Of a DNA stretch of 64,000 nucleotides, positions 11,081 to 20,603 are shown piece after piece. Numbering within the stretch: position 1 is the stretch's first letter; every line of letters starts with the position of its first letter. This stretch comes from an uncultured Sphingomonadaceae bacterium (GTDB lineage Bacteria > Pseudomonadota > Alphaproteobacteria > Sphingomonadales > Sphingomonadaceae), in contig CANMWO010000001.1 of NCBI GenBank assembly GCA_947501695.1, positions 992,001 through 1,056,000 on the forward strand, given 5' to 3'. Position numbers and translations under genes: made by a program. Below the pieces are notes generated by a model. That model worked only from the letters and a program-made list of their open reading frames with translations, was not told the DNA's origin and searched no databases.

Positions 11081-12676
11081 GTGCCAAAAGTTTCGTCCAT
11101 AACATTAAATGATCAGGGCTTTGCCACAGCGGCAGAGCAGCACTGGAACTTGGGCGCGCCCGCATTGGTTGAGGCTGCGGTATCGCGTGGTGAGGGGCAT
11201 CTTGCAAAAGATGGCCCGTTGGTCGTCGAAACCGGCAAGCATACCGGTCGTTCTGCCAACGATAAATTTATCGTCCGCGATGGTGAGACGGAAGACAGTG
11301 TTTGGTGGGGCAAGACAAATGTCAGCATGACACCTGATCATTTCGCTGCGCTGAAAGAAGATTTTCTGAAAGCTGTCGCTGAAAAAGAAACCCTGTTCGT
11401 GCAAGATCTCTTCGGTGGCTCACAGCCAGAACATCGCGTGAATGTCCGCGTGATCAACGAACTGGCATGGCACAATCTTTTCATTCGTACGATGTTGGTT
11501 CGGCCGACCGGCGAAGAACTGGCCGGATTTGATCCGGAATATACTATTATTGATTTGCCTAGCTTCAAGGCTGACCCAGATCGTCACGGCACGCGCAGTG
11601 AAACTGTTATTGCGGTAAACCTGACTGAGAAGCTCATTCTGATTGGCGGCACCGCCTATGCCGGTGAGATGAAGAAATCCGTATTCGGACTGCTCAACTA
11701 TCTGTTGCCGCTCGATTCAGTGATGCCGATGCACTGTTCTTCTAATATGGGTCCAGAAGGTGATACGGCTATTTTCTTTGGCCTGTCAGGTACCGGCAAG
11801 ACGACCTTGTCCGCCGACGCTAGCCGTACCTTGATCGGTGATGATGAGCATGGTTGGTCCGATACTGCCGTATTCAACTTTGAAGGCGGTTGTTACGCCA
11901 AGATGATACGCCTGTCGGAGGAAGCAGAGCCGGAAATTTATGCAACCACACGCCGTTTTGGTACGGTGCTGGAAAATGTCGTGATGGACCCGGAAACCCG
12001 GGAACTGGATTTCGATGATAACAGCAAAGCGGAAAATACCCGCGGGGCTTATCCGATCGATTATATTCCCAACACTTCTGAAAAGAACATGGGGCCTGTA
12101 CCCAAGAATATCATCATGCTGACAGCCGATGCTTTTGGTGTGTTGCCTCCAATCTCTCGCCTGACACCAGAGCAGGCCATGTATCACTTCTTGTCTGGCT
12201 ATACGGCTAAGGTGGCCGGCACAGAAATTGGTGTGACGGAACCAGAGGCTACTTTCTCAACCTGTTTTGGCGCACCATTCATGCCCCGCCACCCATCAGT
12301 ATATGGCAACCTCTTGAAAGAACGCATCGCCAAGGGCGGTGTTCGTTGCTGGCTTGTCAATACGGGCTGGACCGGCGGCAAATATGGCGAAGGCAATCGT
12401 ATGCCAATCAAGGCAACGCGTGCTTTGTTGAATGCGGCGCTTGATGGCAGCCTGAACGATGGTGAATTCCGTACAGATAGTAATTTCGGCTTTGAAGTGC
12501 CGGTATCTGTGCCCGGTGTTGATACAGCTATCCTTGATCCACGTTCAACTTGGTCTGATGCTGCTGCTTATGATCAAACAGCCCAGAAACTGGTCAAATT
12601 GTTCATCGACAATTTTGAACAATTTGCTGAGCATGTCGATCAAAATGTTCGGGAAGCGGCACCAACTGCCGCCTGA
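11081..12676 (+). CDS. pckA: Phosphoenolpyruvate carboxykinase (ATP)
   Basis: [13 protein letters not shown] kinase loop, [17 protein letters not shown]; divergent from chvI. Confidence 0.97.
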   Translation: MPKVSSITLNDQGFATAAEQHWNLGAPALVEAAVSRGEGHLAKDGPLVVETGKHTGRSANDKFIVRDGETEDSVWWGKTNVSMTPDHFAALKEDFLKAVAEKETLFVQDLFGGSQPEHRVNVRVINELAWHNLFIRTMLVRPTGEELAGFDPEYTIIDLPSFKADPDRHGTRSETVIAVNLTEKLILIGGTAYAGEMKKSVFGLLNYLLPLDSVMPMHCSSNMGPEGDTAIFFGLSGTGKTTLSADASRTLIGDDEHGWSDTAVFNFEGGCYAKMIRLSEEAEPEIYATTRRFGTVLENVVMDPETRELDFDDNSKAENTRGAYPIDYIPNTSEKNMGPVPKNIIMLTADAFGVLPPISRLTPEQAMYHFLSGYTAKVAGTEIGVTEPEATFSTCFGAPFMPRHPSVYGNLLKERIAKGGVRCWLVNTGWTGGKYGEGNRMPIKATRALLNAALDGSLNDGEFRTDSNFGFEVPVSVPGVDTAILDPRSTWSDAAAYDQTAQKLVKLFIDNFEQFAEHVDQNVREAAPTAA

Positions 12677-12690
12677 GCAAAGGCTCTTTG

Positions 12691-13518
12691 TTAATTTAAT
12701 TGTCGCGGCCCTGCCGCGACAATTTTGATATCGACAATTCCAAGATCCTCACTTGGGTTTAGCGTTAGCGTCTCGTCCGGAACAAAGCCTTGTGCTTCTG
12801 TTTGCGATTCTATCTTGCCGTTAGTAGCGATATCGTGCGCAATACGGACGAGCCTCTTGATCACTTGGTTCGGCGGATAATTCGCTGGTGCGCTGAGCCT
12901 AATTTCCTGTCCGCTAAAATAGGATAGTCCATAAGTGTGGAACGTTCCTTTGGGGTTTTCCGAGATTGCTATCTGGATCAGCACAGGGAATGGGCCACCG
13001 GTGATATATTGATGGCTCGCTTCAGAAAAATATTCAAATCCGATGTGCAGTTTAGCAGGCTGCCAAATGACGCTGGTTGCATTGAAAGCTTCGCCGATAA
13101 CCCGCGCCAGTTCCAGGACCGTGCGATTGACGGTGCTGTCGTGTCTTGCGTTTGCGATATGGTCGCTCAGTGCTATTCCGATGGCCGGCATTGGACTTTC
13201 CGGAGCACTGCAAAAAATATGATTTAGCTTTTTAACCGCAAAAAGCCCAAAAACATCCTTCGCCACATGATGGGTTAAAGTGAAACTCATACCGCCTACA
13301 ACTGCTTCGGTAACGTCGAGGTCGGGATATTTCGAATGATTAAGTCTGACTCGCGAGGCAATCTCGTCTGGCAGTGATAAGTTGGACAGACGGAAGGTGT
13401 CCGCTACAGGAACCATAAGCAATAAAGGTGGATTTTGCTGTACCATCGCCGTTTTTCTACCATTCCCCGCAAAGCTTGATGTTCTTTTTATGTTCTTCGT
13501 TACATATGTCCATAGCAT
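12691..13518 (-). CDS. Uncharacterised protein (possibly DUF4261-like)
   Basis: Long ORF convergent with pckA; the HTYGLSYFSGQEI segment faintly recalls DUF4261. Start may be internal (MVQQNPPLLL). Confidence 0.5.
   Translation of the reverse strand: MLWTYVTKNIKRTSSFAGNGRKTAMVQQNPPLLLMVPVADTFRLSNLSLPDEIASRVRLNHSKYPDLDVTEAVVGGMSFTLTHHVAKDVFGLFAVKKLNHIFCSAPESPMPAIGIALSDHIANARHDSTVNRTVLELARVIGEAFNATSVIWQPAKLHIGFEYFSEASHQYITGGPFPVLIQIAISENPKGTFHTYGLSYFSGQEIRLSAPANYPPNQVIKRLVRIAHDIATNGKIESQTEAQGFVPDETLTLNPSEDLGIVDIKIVAAGPRQLN
12698..12724. terminator. Perfect 12-bp stem bidirectional terminator
   Basis: AATTGTCGCGGC-CCT-GCCGCGACAATT hairpin between the convergent genes, with A/T tracts on both sides. 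Confidence 0.8.
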
Positions 13519-13619
13519 AATAACGGCGCTAGTCGATATTGGTCCACAATGGATCGAAAGTCATCATCGCTTGATATCAAAGCGTTATGGCTGCAATATT
13601 CCTTTGAAGGAGCGGATAT

Positions 13620-13832
13620 TTGGCTGATTGGGTATTGTCGATATTAATGCTGGCTGGGGCTGGTCTGCTTGCCGGCGGGGTGTATTTGATCCGCACAGGA
13701 AAGAACAAAAAGCAAGGCATATTGATGCTCGTCGCATCAGCGGTCATGTTTGCCAATGTCGGCATTTGGACAATACCAACCGCTGATTCTTCGCCGGAAT
13801 TAGGGAACGCGTTTCCCGATAAACCAAATTAG
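13620..13832 (+). CDS. Small membrane protein, unknown function
   Basis: 70 aa with two hydrophobic segments separated by RTGKNKKQG. Confidence 0.5.
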   Translation: MADWVLSILMLAGAGLLAGGVYLIRTGKNKKQGILMLVASAVMFANVGIWTIPTADSSPELGNAFPDKPN

Positions 13833-13834
13833 GC

Positions 13835-14491
13835 CTACTTAATGGGCGAATCCGGCGCGAGACGCATGTCGAGATAATTGTCGACCGAACCCATTAGCAA
13901 TTCCATTTCATTTTCATAAAAATGGTTTGCGCGAGGGATTTCATCATGATGGATGGTGATATGTTTCTGTGTCCGCAATTTGTCGACCAGTTTCTGGACA
14001 GCGCTTGGCGTCACAACTTCATCATTCACGCCTTGGATGATAATGCCGGATGAGGGGCAAGGGGCGAGGAAGTTGAAATCATACATGTTTGCCGGCGGAG
14101 AAACGGAGATAAATCCGCGTACTTCCGGGCGGCGCATCAAGAGCTGCATACCGATCCAGGCACCAAAGCTATATCCCGCAATCCACGTTGTCTGCGCTTC
14201 GGGATGGATGCTCTGGACCCAATCCAGTGCAGAAGCAGCATCGGACAGCTCACCAATGCCATTGTCAAACGTACCTTGTGATCGGCCAACACCTCGGAAA
14301 TTGAACCGTAGAGTCGCAAAGCCGCGCCGCACGAAAGTTTTATACATTGCCTGCGTGATGCGATCATTCATTGTGCCCCCAGCTTGCGGGTGGGGATGAA
14401 GGATCATGGCCACGGGTGCACGATCTCGCGGTCCTGGGCTAAAACGGCCTTCGAGGCGTCCTTCGGGTCCGGTAAAAATTACGTCAGGCAT
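13835..14491 (-). CDS. Alpha/beta hydrolase
   Basis: ILHPHPQAGGTMND, FNFRGVGRSQG, AGYSFGAWI nucleophile elbow, RANHFYEN. Start set at MPDVIFTG within the longer ORF. Confidence 0.88.
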   Translation of the reverse strand: MPDVIFTGPEGRLEGRFSPGPRDRAPVAMILHPHPQAGGTMNDRITQAMYKTFVRRGFATLRFNFRGVGRSQGTFDNGIGELSDAASALDWVQSIHPEAQTTWIAGYSFGAWIGMQLLMRRPEVRGFISVSPPANMYDFNFLAPCPSSGIIIQGVNDEVVTPSAVQKLVDKLRTQKHITIHHDEIPRANHFYENEMELLMGSVDNYLDMRLAPDSPIK

Positions 14492-14637
14492 GGCTTTTTC
14501 AATTCTATGATCAAGATTACGATTTGAATGGCGACAAAAGGCAGATAAGCTTTTGCGCTGAATGAAGCGCCTATATAGAGAGAGTCCAGTAATCCGCAAC
14601 TCTATCCAGCAACTGTCAAAGAGTAACGTCCGTATTT

Positions 14638-15711
14638 ATGTCTGAAAAGAAACGTATCTACCTCGATTATGCTGCAACTACGCCGATGCTAGACGTCGCG
14701 CAGCAGGCCTGTCTAGAAGGGTTTGCGCATTGGGCAAACCCGTCCTCGCCCCATGCAGACGGACGCGCAGCTGGATCGATGCTCGAAAACGCACGGAAGC
14801 GATTAAAAGTTGCGCTGAATTGGGATGGAGAAGTCTTGTTCACCAGTGGGGCCAGTGAAGCCATTGCTATGGCGCTCAAACAATCGAAGCCGGTGCGGCA
14901 ACTGGTATCTCCGATTGAGCATGATGTCGTTTTGCGTTTTTCTGAAGGCGCAACTGCGGTTCCGGTCGATCTAAACGGTTTGGTGGTGCCCATGCGGCTC
15001 AATCACATGCTGAAGGGCGAAAAAGAACAAGCTTTGGTGGTTGTGCAGTCGGTTAATAATGAAACTGGCGTAATGCAGGATATGGAGGCACTGGCAAAGG
15101 TCACGCGAGATAGAGGCGCGATCTTGCTGGCGGATTGTTCGCAGTCTGCTGGGAAAATGCCGCTCCCCGATGCGGATATGATCATAATAGCGGGGCATAA
15201 ATTTGGCGGACCGCCGGGCGTTGGAGCCTTATTGATCAAGGATTTGAACCTGCTGCATGCCCATGGCGGGCAGGAACAGGGCTATCGCTCCGGTACCCAG
15301 AACCTCCCCTATATCATGGCGATGGTGGCAGCATTGGAGGCACCGGCCAATTGGGCCGGGCGAGCCACTGAACTGCGTGCGCATCTCGACAATGCGATCA
15401 AAACCGAGGGTGGGGCGATAATTGCTGAAAATGCGTCACGCATTGCGACCATTGGCAGCTATCATATGCCCGGTGTCGCCGCGAACACCCAGTTGATACG
15501 ATTTGATATGGCTGGTTTTTCGGTATCAGCGGGCAGCGCCTGTTCTTCCGGTACGCTTAAACCTAGTCATGTTCTTGAAGCGATGGGACTCGATGAAAAT
15601 ATGGCGCGCGAAGTCATTCGTGTCAGCATCGGCCGTGACACTACCCGCGCGCATATTTATGACTTTATCGAGCAGTGGAAGTCTATTTTCAACGCTGCCC
15701 GGGCAGCATAG
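14638..15711 (+). CDS. Cysteine desulfurase (class V aminotransferase), copy 1
   Basis: YLDYAATTPM, PLP Lys in AGHKFGGPPGVG, catalytic Cys in SAGSACSSGTLKPSHVL. Confidence 0.92.
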   Translation: MSEKKRIYLDYAATTPMLDVAQQACLEGFAHWANPSSPHADGRAAGSMLENARKRLKVALNWDGEVLFTSGASEAIAMALKQSKPVRQLVSPIEHDVVLRFSEGATAVPVDLNGLVVPMRLNHMLKGEKEQALVVVQSVNNETGVMQDMEALAKVTRDRGAILLADCSQSAGKMPLPDADMIIIAGHKFGGPPGVGALLIKDLNLLHAHGGQEQGYRSGTQNLPYIMAMVAALEAPANWAGRATELRAHLDNAIKTEGGAIIAENASRIATIGSYHMPGVAANTQLIRFDMAGFSVSAGSACSSGTLKPSHVLEAMGLDENMAREVIRVSIGRDTTRAHIYDFIEQWKSIFNAARAA

Positions 15712-15715
15712 CCCG

Positions 15716-16831
15716 ATGGCCAAAGATCCAATCTATCTTGATAATCAAGCGACAACACCGCTGGCTGCGGAAGTGTTTGACACGATGGTGCCCTGGTTAC
15801 GTGACCATTTCGGAAATCCGCATAGCGCCCATATATTAGGTCGCAAAGCCGCTGCCGTTGTAGAGGTCGCTAGAGAACAGGTGGCTGGACCGTTGCCTAA
15901 AGGCGGAAGTGTCCTGTTCACGGGCAGTGCGACCGAAGCCATTAATCTTGGCTTTGGTGCCGTTCGTGCTCTGAAAACCGAAGGAAAAAACAAGATTATC
16001 GTATTGGATAGCGAGCATGCCGCCGTCCGCGATACTGCGCTATCCTATGAAAAACATGGCTTTATGGTTGAGAAGCATCCGATCAGTTCTGACGGCGTTG
16101 TTTCACTAGAGCAATTGGCTGAATCGATTGACGATAAAACAGCACTTGTCGCGGCGATGCTCGTAAATAACGAAATCGGCGTTATTCAGCCGATCGAGGA
16201 AATTGTGGATCTCGCCCACAAAAAGGGCGCGTTGATGTTGTGCGATGTTGTTCAAGGCTATGGGCGGGTCGATATTCCAAACAATGTCGATATGGCTGCG
16301 ATATCGGCGCATAAGATATACGGCCCCAAAGGGATTGGGGCTTTTTGGCTGCGGGATGGGATTGGCGTACCGCCCATGATCCATGGTGGCGGCCAAGAGC
16401 AGGGCATCCGTTCCGGCACCTTGTCACCGGCCTTATGTGCTGGGTTTGGCCGCGCTGCCGAGCTTTGCCTAAAAAATCGTGACACCGATGCAGCCCATAT
16501 TCAGATACTAGCCAATAAAGCGCAAAGCTGTTTTGCAGACTGGACGATCAACGGTGCGATGGATCAACGCTATATGGGCAATCTAAATATCCGCCGCGAT
16601 GGCGTGGATGTGGCGCGTTTGATGTCTGATGTGCGCGGCGTGGCGTTTTCAGCCGGATCGGCCTGTGCCAGTGGTTCGGGCAGGCCCAGTCATGTTTTGG
16701 CGGCGCTTGGTCTTGAACCAGCGGAGATTAAATCCTCCATTCGTTTGGGGTTTGGCCGTTATAATAGCTTGGAAGATATTGAAATGGCATCAAAATATAT
16801 CAACGAAGCGGTCGAGGCACAGCTTGCATGA
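15716..16831 (+). CDS. Cysteine desulfurase, copy 2
   Basis: ATG at 15716 (MAKDPIYLDNQATTPLA), SAHKIYGPKGIG, SAGSACASGSGRPSHVL. Confidence 0.92.
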   Translation: MAKDPIYLDNQATTPLAAEVFDTMVPWLRDHFGNPHSAHILGRKAAAVVEVAREQVAGPLPKGGSVLFTGSATEAINLGFGAVRALKTEGKNKIIVLDSEHAAVRDTALSYEKHGFMVEKHPISSDGVVSLEQLAESIDDKTALVAAMLVNNEIGVIQPIEEIVDLAHKKGALMLCDVVQGYGRVDIPNNVDMAAISAHKIYGPKGIGAFWLRDGIGVPPMIHGGGQEQGIRSGTLSPALCAGFGRAAELCLKNRDTDAAHIQILANKAQSCFADWTINGAMDQRYMGNLNIRRDGVDVARLMSDVRGVAFSAGSACASGSGRPSHVLAALGLEPAEIKSSIRLGFGRYNSLEDIEMASKYINEAVEAQLA

Positions 16832-17169
16832 GTGACATAAAGGTGAATTTCGTCAGCGCAGATGGCGAACAGACCGTGACGGCAAAAGCATCTGATGGTG
16901 ATGATCTGCTGACCATCGCTCAGGTTAATGATCAGCCTTTGGAAGGCACATGCGAGGGACAGATGGCTTGTTCGACCTGCCACGTCATCGTTGCCGCCGA
17001 AGATTTTGACAAATTGCCCGAGGCGACAGAGATGGAGGAAGATATGCTCGATCTCGCCGCCGGTGCACGGCGGACCAGCCGCTTAGCCTGTCAGATTACC
17101 CTGACGCCGGAACTGGACGGCCTCACGGTGCACATCCCGTCTGAAAGCCGCAATATGCAAGGAGTATAA
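16828..17169 (+). CDS. 2Fe-2S adrenodoxin-type ferredoxin
   Basis: CEGQMACSTCHVIV ... RLACQITLTPELDGL cysteine pattern. Confidence 0.93.
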   Translation: MSDIKVNFVSADGEQTVTAKASDGDDLLTIAQVNDQPLEGTCEGQMACSTCHVIVAAEDFDKLPEATEMEEDMLDLAAGARRTSRLACQITLTPELDGLTVHIPSESRNMQGV

Positions 17170-17171
17170 GG

Positions 17172-18092
17172 ATGGTCGATCGCCGAACTTTCCTGCTGTC
17201 ATCTGGTTTTATGCTGCTTGGTGGTTGTATGGAGCGACCCTTTGTCAGCAGTGAAAATGCTTCAAGACCAGTAGTTTCGAATGTCCATGCGATTGCAAAA
17301 ATAGAAGAACGTATTGGGGGACGCTTCGGCGTCGCCTTGGCTTCTCCTGACGGTGATTTGATTTTAGCGCATCGGGGCGGCGAACGCTTTGCTATGTGTT
17401 CCACTTTCAAAGCGCCTTTGGCATCGATGCTGTTTGCCGCTCATCGGGCCGGAACGGTCGATATGTTCAAGAAATTTGATCTGAAAGAAGCGGATCGCAT
17501 TCCTTATATGCCGTTTGTTGAGAAGAAGCTTGCCGCGAAGGAAGCCGTCTCGCTTCATGAACTCGCAGGGGCAGCGGTGATGACAAGCGACAATGCGGCC
17601 GCAAATCTCATTCTAACGGCCACTGGCGGACCCGAAGCGTTCACAAAATTTGTGCGGGCAAACGGCGATAGCGTCACACGTCTGGACCGGATGGAACCGG
17701 AATTGAACGAAAACCTTCCCGGCGACCCGCGTGATACAACCACGCCTGAAGCGATGGCCAAGTTAATGCATAAGCTGGCCATAGACGCAGGTTCGTTGGA
17801 TATAGACAAGCTGACTTTACGAAAATGGATGGAAGACAGCAAAACGGGAGCAACCCGCATTCGTGCAGGCTTGCCGAAGGGTTGGTGGGTCGGGAATAAA
17901 ACCGGCACAGCTTCAGGCGGAATAGCGCGCAACGATATTGCCATTTTTAGACCGTCGACTGCCGAACTTTCGTTGGAACCGTTCACACTCACCGTTTATA
18001 TTGATCGACCAACGGCAACTCCTGAGCAAGTCGACGCAGCGATGGCCGAAGTTACCCGGATAGTTGTCCGGTTGATTTTTGGCGCAGATTAA
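17172..18092 (+). CDS. Class A beta-lactamase
   Basis: MCSTFK (S70xxK with C69), SDN, EPELNEN (E166xxLN), NKTGT (K234TG); RRTFLL + LLGGC leader. Confidence 0.92.
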   Translation: MVDRRTFLLSSGFMLLGGCMERPFVSSENASRPVVSNVHAIAKIEERIGGRFGVALASPDGDLILAHRGGERFAMCSTFKAPLASMLFAAHRAGTVDMFKKFDLKEADRIPYMPFVEKKLAAKEAVSLHELAGAAVMTSDNAAANLILTATGGPEAFTKFVRANGDSVTRLDRMEPELNENLPGDPRDTTTPEAMAKLMHKLAIDAGSLDIDKLTLRKWMEDSKTGATRIRAGLPKGWWVGNKTGTASGGIARNDIAIFRPSTAELSLEPFTLTVYIDRPTATPEQVDAAMAEVTRIVVRLIFGAD

Positions 18093-18150
18093 AAACTCAG
18101 CGCAAAAGCACACTTGAAATATGTCCGACTCCTCGCCATATGCGCAGCGG

Positions 18151-18233
18151 GAGTCGGGTGGACGTAGTGTTCGCCAACCCGGTCAGATCCGGAAGGAAGC
18201 AGCCGTAACGATTTTTCTACGGGTCGCCCGGCT
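18151..18233 (+). ncRNA. ffs: SRP RNA (4.5S), small bacterial type
   Basis: Conserved GGTCAGATCCGGAAGGAAGCAGCC apical core with complementary arms (GTCGGGTGGACGTAG / CTACGGGTCGCCCGGC), immediately upstream of dnaX. Confidence 0.93.
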
Positions 18234-18318
18234 TCTACTCACAAAATTTACACAGGCTTTTTGATCGAACCGAGGTTTAGGCTTCGACAAGCTGGCAGCT
18301 AGCGCCTAAACCTGACCT

Positions 18319-20151
18319 ATGTCCGATTCACCCGACATATTTGCTGCTGGCGGCGTCGAAGCTCCGATTGATCCGGCACCGGCTGCAGCCCAGCCTTACC
18401 GTGTTCTTGCGCGTAAATATCGGCCGTCCAGCTTTGCCGAACTGATCGGGCAGGATGCAATGGTTCAGACGCTGGGCAACGCGATTAAGCGTGACCGTCT
18501 GGCACATGCCTTCCTGATGACCGGTGTGCGCGGTGTCGGTAAAACATCGACAGCGCGTTTGATAGCCAAGGCGCTGAATTGTATCGGAGAGGATGGGCAG
18601 GGCGGCCCAACCATTGATCCGTGCGGGAAATGTGAGCCATGCCGCTCTATTGCTGATGGCAGTTTTATCGACGTTATCGAAATGGATGCTGCGAGCCATA
18701 CGGGTGTCGACGATGTTCGCGAGATTATCGAAGCTGTGCGCTATTCCTCGGTTTCAGCGCGCTACAAAATATATATTATCGACGAAGTCCACATGCTGTC
18801 GAAAAATGCTTTCAATGCGTTGTTGAAGACACTGGAAGAACCGCCAGCCCATGTGAAATTCATCTTCGCAACTACCGAGGTCAATAAAGTGCCAATTACG
18901 GTGCTTTCCCGTTGCCAGCGCTTTGATCTGAAACGAATCAAGGCGGAGCAATTATCCACCCATTTCGGCAATATCGTCGAAAAAGAGGGTGTCGAAGCAG
19001 AGCAGGATGCACTCGATTTAATCGCTCAGGCTGCAGAAGGGTCCGTTCGCGATGGTCTCTCCATTCTTGATCAGGCAATTGCCCATGCAGATATGGAAGG
19101 TGGCGGTGACGTCAAGGCGTCACAGATTCGCGAGATGCTCGGGCTATCTGATCGCAGCGCGGTGCGGCGATTGTTTGGATTGTTGCTAGGTGGGGATTCT
19201 CAAGCGCTGCTCGATGCGATTGACGAGCAATATCGCGTTGGTGTGGAGCCATTATCCTTGATGAATGGGTTGCTGTCGCTGTGCCATCAGGTGACCTTAT
19301 ATAAAGTCGGGCGCGCTAATGATCCGACTCTATCGGAAGAAGCCAAGGCACAGCTAGGTACTTGGTCTGAGAAATTATCCTACCCAGTTCTCCACCGGTT
19401 ATGGCAACTTCTTCTCAAAGGCTATGAAGAAGTGCAGCAAGCCCATATGCCGCGTGAGGCCTGTGATATGGCTCTTTTGAGGGTGCTGTGTGCGGCCGAT
19501 ATGCCCGACCCCGGCGAATTGGCAAAGATGCTCCAGCAAGGCAGCGCCCCTGCTGTTCCGCAGACTATGGAAGCGGCTCCAGCACCCATAGCCTCAGCAC
19601 CCATAATCCCAACACCCAAGGCACCGCCAGTCCACGAAGCACCGTCGGCCCCGGTGGCGAATAGTCCCGCTCCATTGACAGATGTTCCTGTCCCGGCAAT
19701 CGAACCGCAACAAATTGGGATTCAAGAAGAGCAATCCGCGACAGAGAATAAGCTGCCGACGGACTTCGAATCGGTCATCAAGATTATCGGCGGCGTATCA
19801 CCTGTATTGGAAAGCATATTAATAGCGGATATGCGTATCATCAGCTTCTCGGCACCGGTTATCGAGTATCAATCCGCGCGTCCCATTGCAGCGTCAGACC
19901 TTAAAAAAATTACTGACGCTTTAAATGACGCAACCGGAACGATCTGGACGTTTCAAGAGGGGCAGGGTGAGGCACAGCCGAGCATTTCAGAGCAGATCCA
20001 GCTTGATAAGGATGCTGCTACGCAGGCAATTTTGGATACGCCGTTCGTGAAAGCCGCATTTGAGGCTTTTCCGGATGCGGAACTACTCGAAAATGATATA
20101 AGTCAGACCCAGACTGATTCCGGGCCTGAATCAAGGAGCTCACAAGCATGA
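18319..20151 (+). CDS. dnaX: DNA polymerase III subunit gamma/tau
   Basis: GVRGVGKTSTARLIAKALNC Walker A, zinc Cys cluster, IDEVHMLSKNAFNALLKTLEEPP. Confidence 0.97.
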   Translation: MSDSPDIFAAGGVEAPIDPAPAAAQPYRVLARKYRPSSFAELIGQDAMVQTLGNAIKRDRLAHAFLMTGVRGVGKTSTARLIAKALNCIGEDGQGGPTIDPCGKCEPCRSIADGSFIDVIEMDAASHTGVDDVREIIEAVRYSSVSARYKIYIIDEVHMLSKNAFNALLKTLEEPPAHVKFIFATTEVNKVPITVLSRCQRFDLKRIKAEQLSTHFGNIVEKEGVEAEQDALDLIAQAAEGSVRDGLSILDQAIAHADMEGGGDVKASQIREMLGLSDRSAVRRLFGLLLGGDSQALLDAIDEQYRVGVEPLSLMNGLLSLCHQVTLYKVGRANDPTLSEEAKAQLGTWSEKLSYPVLHRLWQLLLKGYEEVQQAHMPREACDMALLRVLCAADMPDPGELAKMLQQGSAPAVPQTMEAAPAPIASAPIIPTPKAPPVHEAPSAPVANSPAPLTDVPVPAIEPQQIGIQEEQSATENKLPTDFESVIKIIGGVSPVLESILIADMRIISFSAPVIEYQSARPIAASDLKKITDALNDATGTIWTFQEGQGEAQPSISEQIQLDKDAATQAILDTPFVKAAFEAFPDAELLENDISQTQTDSGPESRSSQA

Positions 20152-20483
20152 AATCTATGGAAGAAATGATCCAAGCTGCACAGGAAGCGGCGCAAACGGT
20201 TCAAGCCCAGATGGAGGAAGCCCAGGCCAAACTCGACAGCATCGAGGTTGAAGGCAAGTCTGGTGGTGGTCTTGTATCGGTCAAAGCAACCGCAAAAGGT
20301 CGTATTTTGGGGGTCAGCATTGATGATAACCTGATGAAGGCCGAGGAAAAAGGTATTTTGGAAGACCTGGTCGCCGCTGCCTTTAACGACGCTCGCGACA
20401 AGGCGGATGCCGTCAGCAACGAAGAAATGGGTAAAATGACCGGTGGAATGGGTTTGCCAGCAGGGTTTAAGCTACCCTTTTAG
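20148..20483 (+). CDS. YbaB/EbfC nucleoid-associated protein
   Basis: C-terminal KMTGGMGLPAGFKLPF; follows dnaX. Confidence 0.95.
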   Translation: MKSMEEMIQAAQEAAQTVQAQMEEAQAKLDSIEVEGKSGGGLVSVKATAKGRILGVSIDDNLMKAEEKGILEDLVAAAFNDARDKADAVSNEEMGKMTGGMGLPAGFKLPF

Positions 20484-20603
20484 CGGTATTGCTCATTTCA
20501 CGCACAGGTGTCTAATGGTGGTTGAAGTCATCTTAGCGCGCCCCATATAGGCTGATAGCCGCCGAAACCGTCACCGAAACCGGCGCAATAGTTTGGAGTA
20601 TTA

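Noticed and set aside
17172-18092. Beta-lactamase as a recently acquired resistance cassette
   Set aside because: No transposase, integron or attC-like sequence nearby and it is tightly packed behind ferredoxin; chromosomal origin more likely.
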